NCBI GenBank assembly: GCA_027023145.1 | Contig: JALVWV010000269.1 | Coordinates: forward strand, 1-7,641 | Direction: 5' to 3' | Length of the DNA stretch: 7,641 nucleotides | Source of the DNA: Campylobacteraceae bacterium | Lineage (GTDB): Bacteria > Campylobacterota > Campylobacteria > Campylobacterales > Sulfurovaceae | Shown: in pieces, positions 1 to 5,541 of the stretch | Position numbering within the stretch: the stretch's first letter is position 1 | Layout: each line of letters starts with the position of its first letter | Program-made: the position numbers and the translations under genes | Notes under the pieces: generated by a model | Database searches by the model: none | Told to the model about the DNA's origin: nothing | The model's input: only the letters and a program-made list of their open reading frames with translations

Positions 1-339
1 ACGCCAGAGAAGCAGGAGGTGTTTTTGCAGGCTTTCCAAGTGTTTCAGCGTCAGACACTCCCCTACATTTTTACCCTGTATGTTCTCTATCATACGTTGC
101 TGATCTGGCAGAGCGGGATGACTTTGGGTAAATATTTTGCCCGTATCCGGGTGGTGCGAGTTGAGGATGGGGGATCGGTACCATTTGGATCGGCGTTGGC
201 TCGGGGGATGATGCGGACGATAGGGGAGATGTTTGTTGCCTATTTGACGTTTGTTCCAGCATGGTTTACGCCGCTGCGTCAGACGCTGCATGATCGCCTT
301 GGCAGGACGGTTGTCGTGAAGGTGGAGCGAACATCGTGA
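1..339 (+). CDS. RDD family membrane protein, C-terminal part (5' end outside window)
   Basis: The reading frame is open from base 1 to the TGA at 337-339, so this is the 3' part of a gene that starts upstream. A GTG at base 19 is in frame but is probably internal. The visible product has a hydrophobic segment (residues about 20-36 of the visible part, with IFTLYVLYHTLLIW), followed by the RDD-family signature GMTLGKYFARIRVV. A second hydrophobic stretch (MFVAYLTFVPAWF) comes next, and the family C-terminal signature LHDRLGRTVVV closes the domain. The first RDD helix, with its Arg and Asp-Asp residues, must lie in the missing part. RDD proteins are small integral membrane proteins; some are linked to ion or solute transport, but most have no assigned role. 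The gene overlaps the next one by 4 nt (GTGA), so it probably belongs to the operon ending in pnp. Confidence 0.85.
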   Translation, partial: TPEKQEVFLQAFQVFQRQTLPYIFTLYVLYHTLLIWQSGMTLGKYFARIRVVRVEDGGSVPFGSALARGMMRTIGEMFVAYLTFVPAWFTPLRQTLHDRLGRTVVVKVERTS

Positions 340-611
340 GCCTTGCGATAGAGACAGAACAGATCGAAGCGGCACTTGACGTACTGGATCTACCGCAGCT
401 CATCACCCGGGACGATATCAAAAAGCGTTATCGACAGCTTGCACACGAGCACCATCCTGATCGCAGTGGTGGCAGCGAGAGGATGGAGCAGATCAACGCA
501 GCATACACACTCCTGATGGAGTACATTGATACGTTCCGGTACCGTTTTGATGCGACCGAGATCGCCCAGCACTATCCGGAGGGGAGCCATGCCCAAAAGT
601 TCACATTCTAA
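336..611 (+). CDS. Small J-domain (DnaJ-like) protein
   Basis: This encodes a 91-residue protein consisting of a short N-terminal extension (about 22 residues) and one J domain. The domain shows helix II (DDIKKRYRQLAHEH), the invariant HPD tripeptide at residues 40-42, and helix III (MEQINAAYTLLMEYI). There is no Gly/Phe region, zinc centre or client-binding domain. By family knowledge, HPD-containing J domains stimulate the ATPase of an Hsp70 (DnaK); the client or location would come from a partner, which is unknown here. The GTG start at 336 overlaps the TGA of the RDD gene in a GTGA arrangement, and the 3' end overlaps the phosphoribosyltransferase gene by 23 nt, so the genes look translationally coupled. 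The last about 20 residues (AQHYPEGSHAQKFTF) are overlapped by the next gene's ribosome binding site and start. The product is clear at domain level; its specific function is not. Confidence 0.85.
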   Translation: MSLAIETEQIEAALDVLDLPQLITRDDIKKRYRQLAHEHHPDRSGGSERMEQINAAYTLLMEYIDTFRYRFDATEIAQHYPEGSHAQKFTF

Positions 612-1254
612 AATAGTTTTTCGTGATCGCCTCGATGCAGCCGATCAATTGATCGAGGCGATGCCGATAGAGAGTCTCAAAGAACAGCAGGTAACTGTCC
701 TCGCGATCAGCGAGGGGGCGGTGCCCATAGCCGATCGGGTGGCGCAAGCGCTGGGGGCGCCAATGGATCTCTTCTTCAGTGAGCGCATCCCTGCGCCCAA
801 CAATCCTGACCTCCCCATCGCCCGGATCAGCGAAACGCAGACGTTGGTGATGGATCGGGTGCTGATTGATTCCTTCGGTATCGATGAAGAGTATGTCTAC
901 AACGAAGCCAAACGCCGTCACGATGATGCCATCCTCTCCCGTGTCTATCGCTATCGCCATGGGGAACCGATCCCTCCGATGGTCGATCGGGTTGTGGTAC
1001 TGGTCGATACCTGTGTTGAGACGGGATTGACCGCCCTCACGGCGATCAAATCAATGATCGAAGCGGGTGCGCAGAATGTCTACATTGCCGTCCCGATCCT
1101 TGATGCATCTGTCCAGGAAAATTTGATCACGGTGTGCGACGGAGTCTACTCCTCCCACACAATCCGGGATTATATTGCGGTCGACTACTATTATGATGAT
1201 AGTGAACCCCTCTCAGAGGAAACCATAGAAAGGATACTACAGACTTATGAATGA
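589..1254 (+). CDS. Phosphoribosyltransferase-fold protein, COG1926-like
   Basis: This encodes 221 residues. I chose ATG 589 because GGAGG at 578-582 precedes it by six bases and the protein then begins, as in the family, just before FRDRLDAADQLIEAM (residues 11-25). In order, it shows the equivalent of the LPRGGVPVA segment (AISEGAVPIADRVAQALG, residues 39-56), the APNNPDLPIA stretch (69-78), the PRPP-loop region VVVLVDTCVETGLTA (135-149), and a C-terminal VYIAVPI strand followed by a DYYYDD motif. Family members normally read DD-x-x-x-TG in the loop; here the second Asp is Thr141. Type I phosphoribosyltransferases bind PRPP and join a ribose phosphate to a base, but COG1926 members have no firm substrate. 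The gene overlaps the J-protein gene and, by 8 nt, pnp. A role in nucleotide metabolism beside RNA decay is an inference. Confidence 0.82.
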   Translation: MPKSSHSKIVFRDRLDAADQLIEAMPIESLKEQQVTVLAISEGAVPIADRVAQALGAPMDLFFSERIPAPNNPDLPIARISETQTLVMDRVLIDSFGIDEEYVYNEAKRRHDDAILSRVYRYRHGEPIPPMVDRVVVLVDTCVETGLTALTAIKSMIEAGAQNVYIAVPILDASVQENLITVCDGVYSSHTIRDYIAVDYYYDDSEPLSEETIERILQTYE

Positions 1255-3448
1255 AACAACAGTGCGGATAGAGAGTAACGGAATCAAGGAGGAGTTTGAC
1301 TTCGGGAGAATTGCCCGACAAGCCAGCGGATCGGTGATGTACCGACAGGGCAAAGCCGTGCTCATCGCGGCGGTGGCTGTCGATCGTAAGCCGGTGGACG
1401 AGAACTTCCTCCCCCTGACCGTGCAATACATCGAAAAAGCCTACGCCGCCGCCAAGATCCCCGGCGGATTTATCAAGCGCGAAAGCAAACCGAGTGACTT
1501 CGAGACGCTCACCTCCCGGATCATCGACCGCTCCGTCCGTCCTCTTTTCCCTGATGGATTCAATTACCCGGTGACGCTGAGCATCTTTGTAGTCAGCAGC
1601 GATCCTGAGGTGGATCTTCAGGTCGCCGCACTCCACGCGGCCAATGCGGCATTGCTTGTGAGCGAAGTCCCCGTCGAAGCAAGCGTCGCGGCGGTGCGCA
1701 TGGGGCGGATCGACGGGACGTTTGTTACTAACCCAACCCTCTCGCAGATGGAAAGCAGTACCCTTGACCTGTTTGTCACCGGCAAAGGGGAAGAACTGAT
1801 GATGATCGAGATGCGGGCGATCGCCTCGGAAAAGATCGATGATGTCGAGTACGACCCAATGGGACTTGATGCGGGGATGGCACCGATGCCGATCGTGCTG
1901 GAACACCAGGAGAGCAATGCTCTCAGTGAAGCGGAGTTGATGGAGGCTCTAAGACAGGCGACAGCTGCGATCGCCGAAGCCTCTACCCTCTATCAGGGGG
2001 AGATACTCCCGCACAAAGCGACCCGTCGTATCCCGGTTACACCCCGCGACCTGACGACGGAGCGTTGGACGACATTGATCACCGAGAAGTATGCATCAGA
2101 ATTGAACAGCGCCATTCAAGCCGCCGCCAAAAGTGAGCGGGCTGAAGGGCTCCGTGATCTGGTTGAGCAGATCATCGCCGAAGCCGACGATCCTGAAGCC
2201 GCACTCGCCGAACGGGAAGCGATCAAAGCGGCCGTCGAGCAATGCAAGAGGCAGCGTGTCCGCGCCATGATCCTTGAAGAGGGGGTGCGTGCTGATGGTC
2301 GGAAGTTGGATGAAGTACGCCCCATCACCATTGAGACCAACATTCTCCCCAGTGTCCACGGCTCCTGCCTCTTCACCCGTGGGCAGACGCAGGCGCTCGT
2401 CACCGCGACGCTTGGTGACAGCAAAGGGGCGCAAATGTATGAGATGCTCCAGAGCAAGCAGACCCAGAATGAGCGGTTTATGGTGCATTACAACTTCCCC
2501 GGTTTTTCGGTCGGCGAAGCCAGACACATCGGCGCCCCCGGTCGTCGGGAGCTCGGACACGGCAACCTTGCCAAACGGGCGCTTGAGCCGGTGATTGATC
2601 TCAACATGGACGGCTCGATCCGCCTCGTCTCTGAGATCCTCGAGAGCAATGGGTCTTCGTCGATGGCAACAGTATGCGGTGGTTCGCTGGCACTCTGCGG
2701 TGCAGAGGTCGACGTGAGTGACCTCGTCGCTGGGGTGGCAATGGGACTGGTGATCGAAGGGGACAGACATGCTGTCTTGACCGATATTATGGGTCTTGAG
2801 GATCATGATGGCGACATGGATTTCAAAGTCACTGGTACCCAGACGGGGATTACGGCTCTCCAGATGGACATCAAACTCGGCGGACTCGACCCGGCGATCC
2901 TCTCCGAAGCCCTCACACAAGCCCGGGAGGCACGCCTGCATATCCTGAAGATCATGGAGGAAGCCAAATCAGCTATTCAGCCCAGCGGGGCTCTCCCTTC
3001 CGTAGAACATTTCATGATCAATCCCGCCAAAATCGTCGACATTATCGGCAAAGCCGGTTCGACCATCCGCGAAATCATTGACAAGTTTGAAGTCGCGATT
3101 GATCTTGATCGGGATCAGGGTGGGGTCAAAGTGACCGGTCATGATGCCGCCAAAGTCTCTGCTGCCAGAGCCCACATCGAAAAGATTGCCGGAGCCCCGG
3201 AGCGAAAGCAGATGCAATATGAGGTAGACAAAACATATCACGGAACCGTCAAAAAGATCGTCGACTTTGGTCTCTTCGTTGAGATGCCAGACGGTTACGA
3301 TGCGCTTTTGCATATCTCCAAAGTCGCCAAAGGGCGGGTCAATGACCTCCACGAACGCTATGGCGAAGGGGATCCGATTGACGTCGTCGTCCTTGAGCAG
3401 AAAGGGCGCAAGGTAGAATTGGCGACGTTGGAATATGTGGGGAAGTAA
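1247..3448 (+). CDS. pnp: Polyribonucleotide nucleotidyltransferase (PNPase)
   Basis: This encodes 733 residues, about the usual length for PNPase. The enzyme degrades RNA 3' to 5' by phosphorolysis, releasing nucleoside diphosphates, and acts as a cytoplasmic trimer. Domain order is complete: the first RNase PH domain (about 10-145, with FIKRES and IDRSVRPLFP), the helical linker, the second RNase PH domain from GVRADGR (346-352) with the phosphate-binding ESNGSSSM (466-473), then EDHDGDMDFK, whose Asp519 and Asp525 have the spacing of E. coli Asp486 and Asp492. A KH domain with GKAG at 601-604 and an S1 domain (about 661-730, GTVKKIVDFGLFVE) follow. The ATG at 1247 lies inside the end of the phosphoribosyltransferase gene (ATGAATGA). 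The TAA stop runs directly into a heptamer repeat array. No intrinsic terminator with a U-tract is evident downstream. Confidence 0.98.
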   Translation: MNETTVRIESNGIKEEFDFGRIARQASGSVMYRQGKAVLIAAVAVDRKPVDENFLPLTVQYIEKAYAAAKIPGGFIKRESKPSDFETLTSRIIDRSVRPLFPDGFNYPVTLSIFVVSSDPEVDLQVAALHAANAALLVSEVPVEASVAAVRMGRIDGTFVTNPTLSQMESSTLDLFVTGKGEELMMIEMRAIASEKIDDVEYDPMGLDAGMAPMPIVLEHQESNALSEAELMEALRQATAAIAEASTLYQGEILPHKATRRIPVTPRDLTTERWTTLITEKYASELNSAIQAAAKSERAEGLRDLVEQIIAEADDPEAALAEREAIKAAVEQCKRQRVRAMILEEGVRADGRKLDEVRPITIETNILPSVHGSCLFTRGQTQALVTATLGDSKGAQMYEMLQSKQTQNERFMVHYNFPGFSVGEARHIGAPGRRELGHGNLAKRALEPVIDLNMDGSIRLVSEILESNGSSSMATVCGGSLALCGAEVDVSDLVAGVAMGLVIEGDRHAVLTDIMGLEDHDGDMDFKVTGTQTGITALQMDIKLGGLDPAILSEALTQAREARLHILKIMEEAKSAIQPSGALPSVEHFMINPAKIVDIIGKAGSTIREIIDKFEVAIDLDRDQGGVKVTGHDAAKVSAARAHIEKIAGAPERKQMQYEVDKTYHGTVKKIVDFGLFVEMPDGYDALLHISKVAKGRVNDLHERYGEGDPIDVVVLEQKGRKVELATLEYVGK

Positions 3449-3500
3449 ATTAGAAATTAGAAATTAGAAATTAGAAATTAGAAATTAGAAATTAGAAATT
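3447..3500. repeat. Tandem heptamer array, 7 exact copies of AAATTAG plus AAATT
   Basis: Seven perfect, uninterrupted copies of the 7-bp unit AAATTAG cover 3447-3495, followed by a five-base partial unit. The array starts inside the pnp stop codon (TAA, 3446-3448). Since seven is not a multiple of three, TAG on the + strand and TAA on the - strand recur in every frame within 21 bases. Perfect identity between copies suggests recent slippage expansion or active homogenisation. It is too short in unit length to be CRISPR. Confidence 0.97.
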
Positions 3501-3508
3501 TTACGTTT

Positions 3509-3555
3509 GGAGCAGGGGCTTTAGCTCCGTTCAGTAGGACTGAAGTCTCAGCCCC
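3509..3555. repeat. REP-like structured element between convergent genes
   Basis: This 47-base stretch folds several ways. GGGGCT (3515-3520) pairs with AGCCCC (3550-3555) as an outer stem. TTCAGT (3530-3535) pairs with ACTGAA (3539-3544) around AGG. GGGGC (3515-3519) can alternatively pair with GCTCC (3524-3528) through one wobble. GGAG (3509-3512) heads it, which resembles the tetranucleotide at the foot of REP hairpins. It lies between the ends of pnp and the L,D-transpeptidase gene, where it might also work as a processing or termination signal, although no U-tract follows on either strand. Confidence 0.55.
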
Positions 3556-3561
3556 AATCTT

Positions 3562-4137
3562 CTATCGTAAATGGTACTTAATCAAATCCGGCTTGGCAAT
3601 CGGCATATAGGTGTTGCGGGTGATGACGATTTTGGTTTGGCCGATTTTGGCCCATCGGAAAAGGGTGGGGATGTGTTTGGGGCTGATGTGGATGCATCCG
3701 TGACTCATCCAGTCGACGTTACCCTTGTGGAGGGCATGCCCGTATTTGGTAAAAAAGATACTGTAGTCCATGTTGTTGATCCCAGAGGGTTCGGGGTAGT
3801 TTTTGGACATGTAATACCGTTTTTTCTTGAGGACAGTGTAGATGCCTGAAGGGGTCGGGAAGTCGTTGGCTCCGGAAGTGATCGGACCGGTAAACCAAAC
3901 GTCACCATCCCGATCAACGGCATAAAAACGTCCGTCACTCCCCCGCTCGCGCACAGAGACCACAACAAACTCTTTGCCAAGAAGATCAACGCGTTTTCGG
4001 CTTCCTTGTGCATCAACTATTTCAAAAATGGTTTTACTTTTTGGGATCACCTCTCGATGGGGATTGGGCATGGAGATATCGGCCATCAGTGACAGAGGGA
4101 TGAGCGTTAGTAACCCTATGATGTTGCGTACAAACAT
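3562..4137 (-). CDS. Secreted L,D-transpeptidase (YkuD domain)
   Basis: This encodes 191 residues. I chose ATG at 4137-4135 because GAAAGG (complement of 4148-4153) precedes it by ten bases; a TTG six codons further up would contain that same Shine-Dalgarno. The N-terminus looks like a Sec signal peptide: MFVRN, then hydrophobic IIGLLTLIPLSLMA, with likely cleavage before Asp20. The mature part carries the YkuD hallmarks: TPSGIY (95-100), GHALHKG with His137, and SHGCIHI (145-151) with the nucleophile Cys148. YkuD enzymes act in the periplasm on peptidoglycan stem peptides, forming 3-3 cross-links or attaching proteins. Some Campylobacterota relatives, such as Csd6/Pgp2, instead trim tetrapeptides and affect cell shape. 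This protein is shorter than those, and transpeptidase versus carboxypeptidase activity cannot be told from sequence alone. It is a single gene, convergent with pnp and divergent from atpE. Confidence 0.92.
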   Translation of the reverse strand: MFVRNIIGLLTLIPLSLMADISMPNPHREVIPKSKTIFEIVDAQGSRKRVDLLGKEFVVVSVRERGSDGRFYAVDRDGDVWFTGPITSGANDFPTPSGIYTVLKKKRYYMSKNYPEPSGINNMDYSIFFTKYGHALHKGNVDWMSHGCIHISPKHIPTLFRWAKIGQTKIVITRNTYMPIAKPDLIKYHLR

Positions 4138-4170
4138 AATTGTTAAACCTTTCAAATATATGTGACATTT

Positions 4171-4176
4171 ATTTTA
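4171..4176 (-). promoter_or_regulatory. Candidate -10 box for the L,D-transpeptidase gene
   Basis: The complement reads TAAAAT, five of six bases of the -10 consensus, preceded by a T-rich stretch (TTTTTGG). This is the pattern common in Campylobacterota sigma-70 promoters, which often lack a good -35 box. It would start transcription near 4164, leaving a leader of about 27 bases before the ATG at 4137. It is a weak call because the region is AT-rich. Confidence 0.3.
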
Positions 4177-4255
4177 CCAAAAATGAGGTGAAAAATGGCA
4201 CTAAAACGACAGAAGACCTCGAAAATAGATGTTTTTTGGGTGCAGACAAAGAGCT

Positions 4256-4284
4256 TTTAACGCCAAAGGCGCTATAATAACGCC
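4256..4284 (+). promoter_or_regulatory. atpE promoter with perfect TATAAT and flanking TAACGCC repeats
   Basis: TATAAT at 4273-4278 is a perfect -10 box, preceded by GC and, 14 bases upstream, by TTTTAA (4255-4260), as in Campylobacterota sigma-70 promoters with T-rich upstream elements. No good -35 box is present. The spacer holds the inverted repeat CGCC-AAA-GGCG (4261-4271). The direct repeat TAACGCC occurs at 4258-4264 and 4278-4284, one copy on each side of the -10 box and 20 bases apart. Transcription would begin near 4285, giving a 5' leader of about 95 bases, and AAAAGGA (4368-4374) serves as the ribosome binding site for atpE. Confidence 0.6.
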
Positions 4285-4380
4285 GTCTTGATGGGATGAT
4301 CAGTAGGGATACGCAAGCCGAACAGATCTCAGAGAGTCAGTCGAAGGGGACTCAAAGCCCAACTCACAAAAGGATTTTTC

Positions 4381-4692
4381 ATGAAAAAGTATTTTGCACT
4401 TTTCCTCGCACTTGGCGCGTTTGCTTTTGCTGGTGAAGAGGGTGGCAAAGCGATGATCCAGGCTTACTCTGTTGTTGCAGCAGGTGTCGGTCTTGGTCTG
4501 GCAGCACTTGGTGGTGCAGTTGGTATGGGGAGCACCGCAGCTGCTACCATCGCCGGTACAGCACGCAACCCCGGTCTTGGTGGTAAATTGATGACGACCA
4601 TGTTCATCGCCCTCGCGATGATCGAAGCACAGGTCATCTATACCCTCGTTATCGCTTTGATCGCACTCTACGCCAACCCTTACCTCGGGTAA
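4381..4692 (+). CDS. atpE: ATP synthase F0 subunit c
   Basis: This encodes 103 residues with the hairpin topology of the c subunit, which forms the rotating membrane ring of F1F0 ATP synthase. Helix 1 holds the Gly-rich GVGLGLAALGGAVGMG (35-50), the polar loop is ARNPGL (61-66), and helix 2 contains the ion-carrying Glu82 in AMIEAQVIYTLV. Helix 2 has Ala rather than Ser or Thr after the Glu, and no Na+-type Gln-Glu-Ser/Thr ligand set is evident, so proton coupling is more likely than sodium. The protein begins with a signal-like segment (MKKYFALFLALGAFAFA) before GEEGG, a feature I associate with Campylobacterota c subunits; it makes the protein longer than the roughly 80-residue E. coli version. 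The gene stands alone, away from the other atp genes, which is also typical of the group and would allow separate high-level expression. AAAAGGA lies six bases before the ATG. Confidence 0.97.
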   Translation: MKKYFALFLALGAFAFAGEEGGKAMIQAYSVVAAGVGLGLAALGGAVGMGSTAAATIAGTARNPGLGGKLMTTMFIALAMIEAQVIYTLVIALIALYANPYLG

Positions 4693-4710
4693 GCTCAGCT
4701 TACTCTCAGT

Positions 4711-4736
4711 AACGGGCAGCTATAATTCTGCCCGTT
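4711..4736 (+). terminator. Hairpin after atpE (possible terminator or 3'-end stabiliser)
   Basis: AACGGGCAG (4711-4719) and CTGCCCGTT (4728-4736) form a perfect 9-bp stem with an 8-base loop, 19 bases after the atpE stop. No U-tract follows (CAAATC), so it is not a classic intrinsic terminator and may instead protect the atpE mRNA 3' end. The loop contains TATAAT. Confidence 0.45.
4721..4726 (+). promoter_or_regulatory. Candidate -10 box for the tRNA-Leu gene
   Basis: A perfect TATAAT sits inside the loop of the atpE 3' hairpin, 47 bases before the mature tRNA. Transcription would start around 4733 and give a precursor leader of about 40 bases, including the small hairpin GGATAG-CTTTT-CTATCC (4747-4763). 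No -35 match is evident. The alternative is that the tRNA is cotranscribed with atpE. Confidence 0.35.
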
Positions 4737-4772
4737 CAAATCTACCGGATAGCTTTTCTATCCAGTTTTCAC

Positions 4773-4858
4773 GCGGCAGTGGTGGAACGGTAGACACGCC
4801 AGCTTGAGGGGCTGGTGGGCGCAAGCCCGTGGAGGTTCAAATCCTCTCTGCCGCACCA
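4773..4858 (+). tRNA. tRNA-Leu, anticodon GAG
   Basis: This is an 86-base class II tRNA gene. The acceptor stem is GCGGCAG (4773-4779) with CTGCCGC (4848-4854), discriminator A, and an encoded CCA at 4856-4858. The anticodon stem CCAGC/GCTGG closes the loop TTGAGGG, giving anticodon GAG, which reads CUC and CUU leucine codons. The long variable arm GGGC-GCAA-GCCC and the T loop GGTTCAAATCC are intact. It lies 80 bases after atpE. Confidence 0.97.
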
Positions 4859-5007
4859 TACTTCGCAGTACTCCCCGAAATATTTCTTTCTGAAAATCAT
4901 CACTTTTAAAATCTTTTCTTTTTGAATATGATTGAGATTTATGTATCAAAAATATACTTGAATGCCAAAAAGATGACATCTAGCACAAAAAATAGACTCA
5001 ATCAAGT

Positions 5008-5013
5008 TATAAT
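5008..5013 (+). promoter_or_regulatory. Candidate distal promoter (TATAAT) upstream of hup
   Basis: TATAAT is a perfect -10 match and would start a transcript near 5020 that reads through the hairpins at 5074-5103, 5151-5176 and 5184-5216 towards hup. There is no -35 box, and the surroundings are AT-rich, so a chance match is quite possible. Confidence 0.25.
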
Positions 5014-5165
5014 AAAGGTTAATTATTTTATTATTTCGCGTGACTTGATTGCATGTCAGGCTCAGGCTACTCACAGAAGTGTCAATGTTGCATCGCACTT
5101 CTGAGACTTGAAAGATCATAGAGTTAACACTGTATTGTATGTGTTTTTGGGTGGATGGCGAAGGA

Positions 5166-5195
5166 TTGCCCTCCACAAACTCAACCGATTATAAG
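5166..5195 (+). promoter_or_regulatory. Candidate proximal hup promoter
   Basis: TTGCCC (5166-5171, four of six consensus) is separated by 18 bases from TATAAG (5190-5195, five of six). The start would be near 5202, about 44 bases before the hup ATG. The inverted repeat ACCGATT/AATCGGT (5184-5216) encloses the -10 box and the start point, where an operator would lie. Confidence 0.4.
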
Positions 5196-5216
5196 GAAGT
5201 GTCCTATACAATCGGT
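5184..5216. repeat. Inverted repeat ACCGATT...AATCGGT upstream of hup
   Basis: Perfect 7-bp arms (5184-5190 and 5210-5216) enclose a second, inner pairing of ATAGGA-type arms (ATAAGGA with TCCTAT, one bulged A) around AGTG. As RNA this would be an extended hairpin ending 17 bases before the AAAGGA ribosome binding site. As DNA it could be a repressor site over the proximal promoter. Confidence 0.55.
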
Positions 5217-5245
5217 CGATTAAAATTATTTTAAAGGACAATCAG

Positions 5246-5524
5246 ATGACAAAAGCAGATTTTGTTGAGTTGGTAAAAGAGCAAGGTGACTACGAGAGCA
5301 AAGCAGCAGCAGAGAAGGCAGTGAAAGCCTTTACCGATGCGATCACGGCAGCCCTCGTCAAAAAAGAGAGTGTTTCACTTGTAGGTTTCGGCACCTTCTC
5401 TACTGTAGATGTTGCAGCCAAAGAGGGCAAAGTCCCCGGTACCAATAAAACGTATAAAAAGCCCGCCCACACTGCTCCCAAATTTAAATTTGGAAAAACC
5501 ATCAAAGACGCAGTCGCCGGCTGA
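5246..5524 (+). CDS. hup: DNA-binding protein HU
   Basis: This encodes 92 residues, the usual HU size. HU/IHF proteins form dimers that bend DNA without strong sequence preference and organise the nucleoid. The helical dimerisation part (MTKADFVELVKEQG onward) is followed by the diagnostic VGFGTFS (46-52). The DNA-wrapping beta arm (about 55-75, KVPGTNKTYKKPA) carries several prolines, and the C-terminal PKFKFGKTIKDAV (78-90) completes the fold. In the arm, the common RNP-type proline tip is replaced by a GTNKTYKKP sequence, which I recall in Campylobacterota HU proteins. ATG 5246 is preceded by AAAGGA (5233-5238) at seven bases. The gene appears monocistronic, with an intrinsic terminator 18 bases after the stop, and faces dnaJ convergently. 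Confidence 0.96.
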   Translation: MTKADFVELVKEQGDYESKAAAEKAVKAFTDAITAALVKKESVSLVGFGTFSTVDVAAKEGKVPGTNKTYKKPAHTAPKFKFGKTIKDAVAG

Positions 5525-5541
5525 TTGTCGTATTGCCTTCA

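Larger units (their letters stand above)
4859..5245. other. AT-rich 387-base intergenic region before hup, no supported gene
   Basis: I see no convincing coding region; the open frames here are short, lack ribosome binding sites and resemble nothing I know. The first about 180 bases are very AT-rich compared with the GC-balanced genes around it. The second half contains three inverted repeats: CAGAAGTG (5074-5081) with CACTTCTG (5096-5103); GTGGA-T-GGC (5151-5159) with GCC-C-TCCAC (5168-5176); and ACCGATT (5184-5190) with AATCGGT (5210-5216). GACTTGA is repeated at 5042-5048 and 5105-5111, and CAGGCT is doubled near 5057-5068. A perfect TATAAT lies at 5008-5013. The stretch may be a long structured hup leader or hold a small RNA. 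Confidence 0.6.

Noticed and set aside
526..588. Longer start for the phosphoribosyltransferase
   Set aside because: The added 21 residues are an out-of-frame reading of the J-protein gene; ATG 589 has an excellent GGAGG six bases upstream.
2096..2941. Long - strand open frame (281 residues) inside pnp, with others at 1127-1906 and 2969-3352
   Set aside because: These are mirror frames of a well-conserved PNPase gene, with no protein-like domains and a His/Arg-rich composition typical of antisense reading.
3447..3500. CRISPR array
   Set aside because: Seven-base units are directly contiguous with no spacers, and no cas genes are nearby; it is a microsatellite.
4138..4155. TTG start extending the L,D-transpeptidase by six residues
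   Set aside because: The extension contains the Shine-Dalgarno GAAAGG for the ATG at 4137 and would spoil the start of the signal peptide.
4773..4858. tRNA-Leu as an integration (att) site
   Set aside because: No repeated 3' tRNA end and no integrase gene is present in the window, although one could lie outside it.
4758..4979. 73-residue open frame on the - strand across tRNA-Leu
   Set aside because: Its C-terminal half (RQRGFEPPRACAHQPL) is simply the antisense translation of the tRNA gene, a well-known false prediction.
4922..5104. 60-residue open frame on the + strand in the AT-rich spacer
   Set aside because: No ribosome binding site, low-complexity AT-driven composition and overlap with hairpins; nothing supports coding.
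4946..5176. 76-residue open frame on the - strand upstream of hup
   Set aside because: No recognisable domain or ribosome binding site, and it runs across the inverted repeats of the putative leader.
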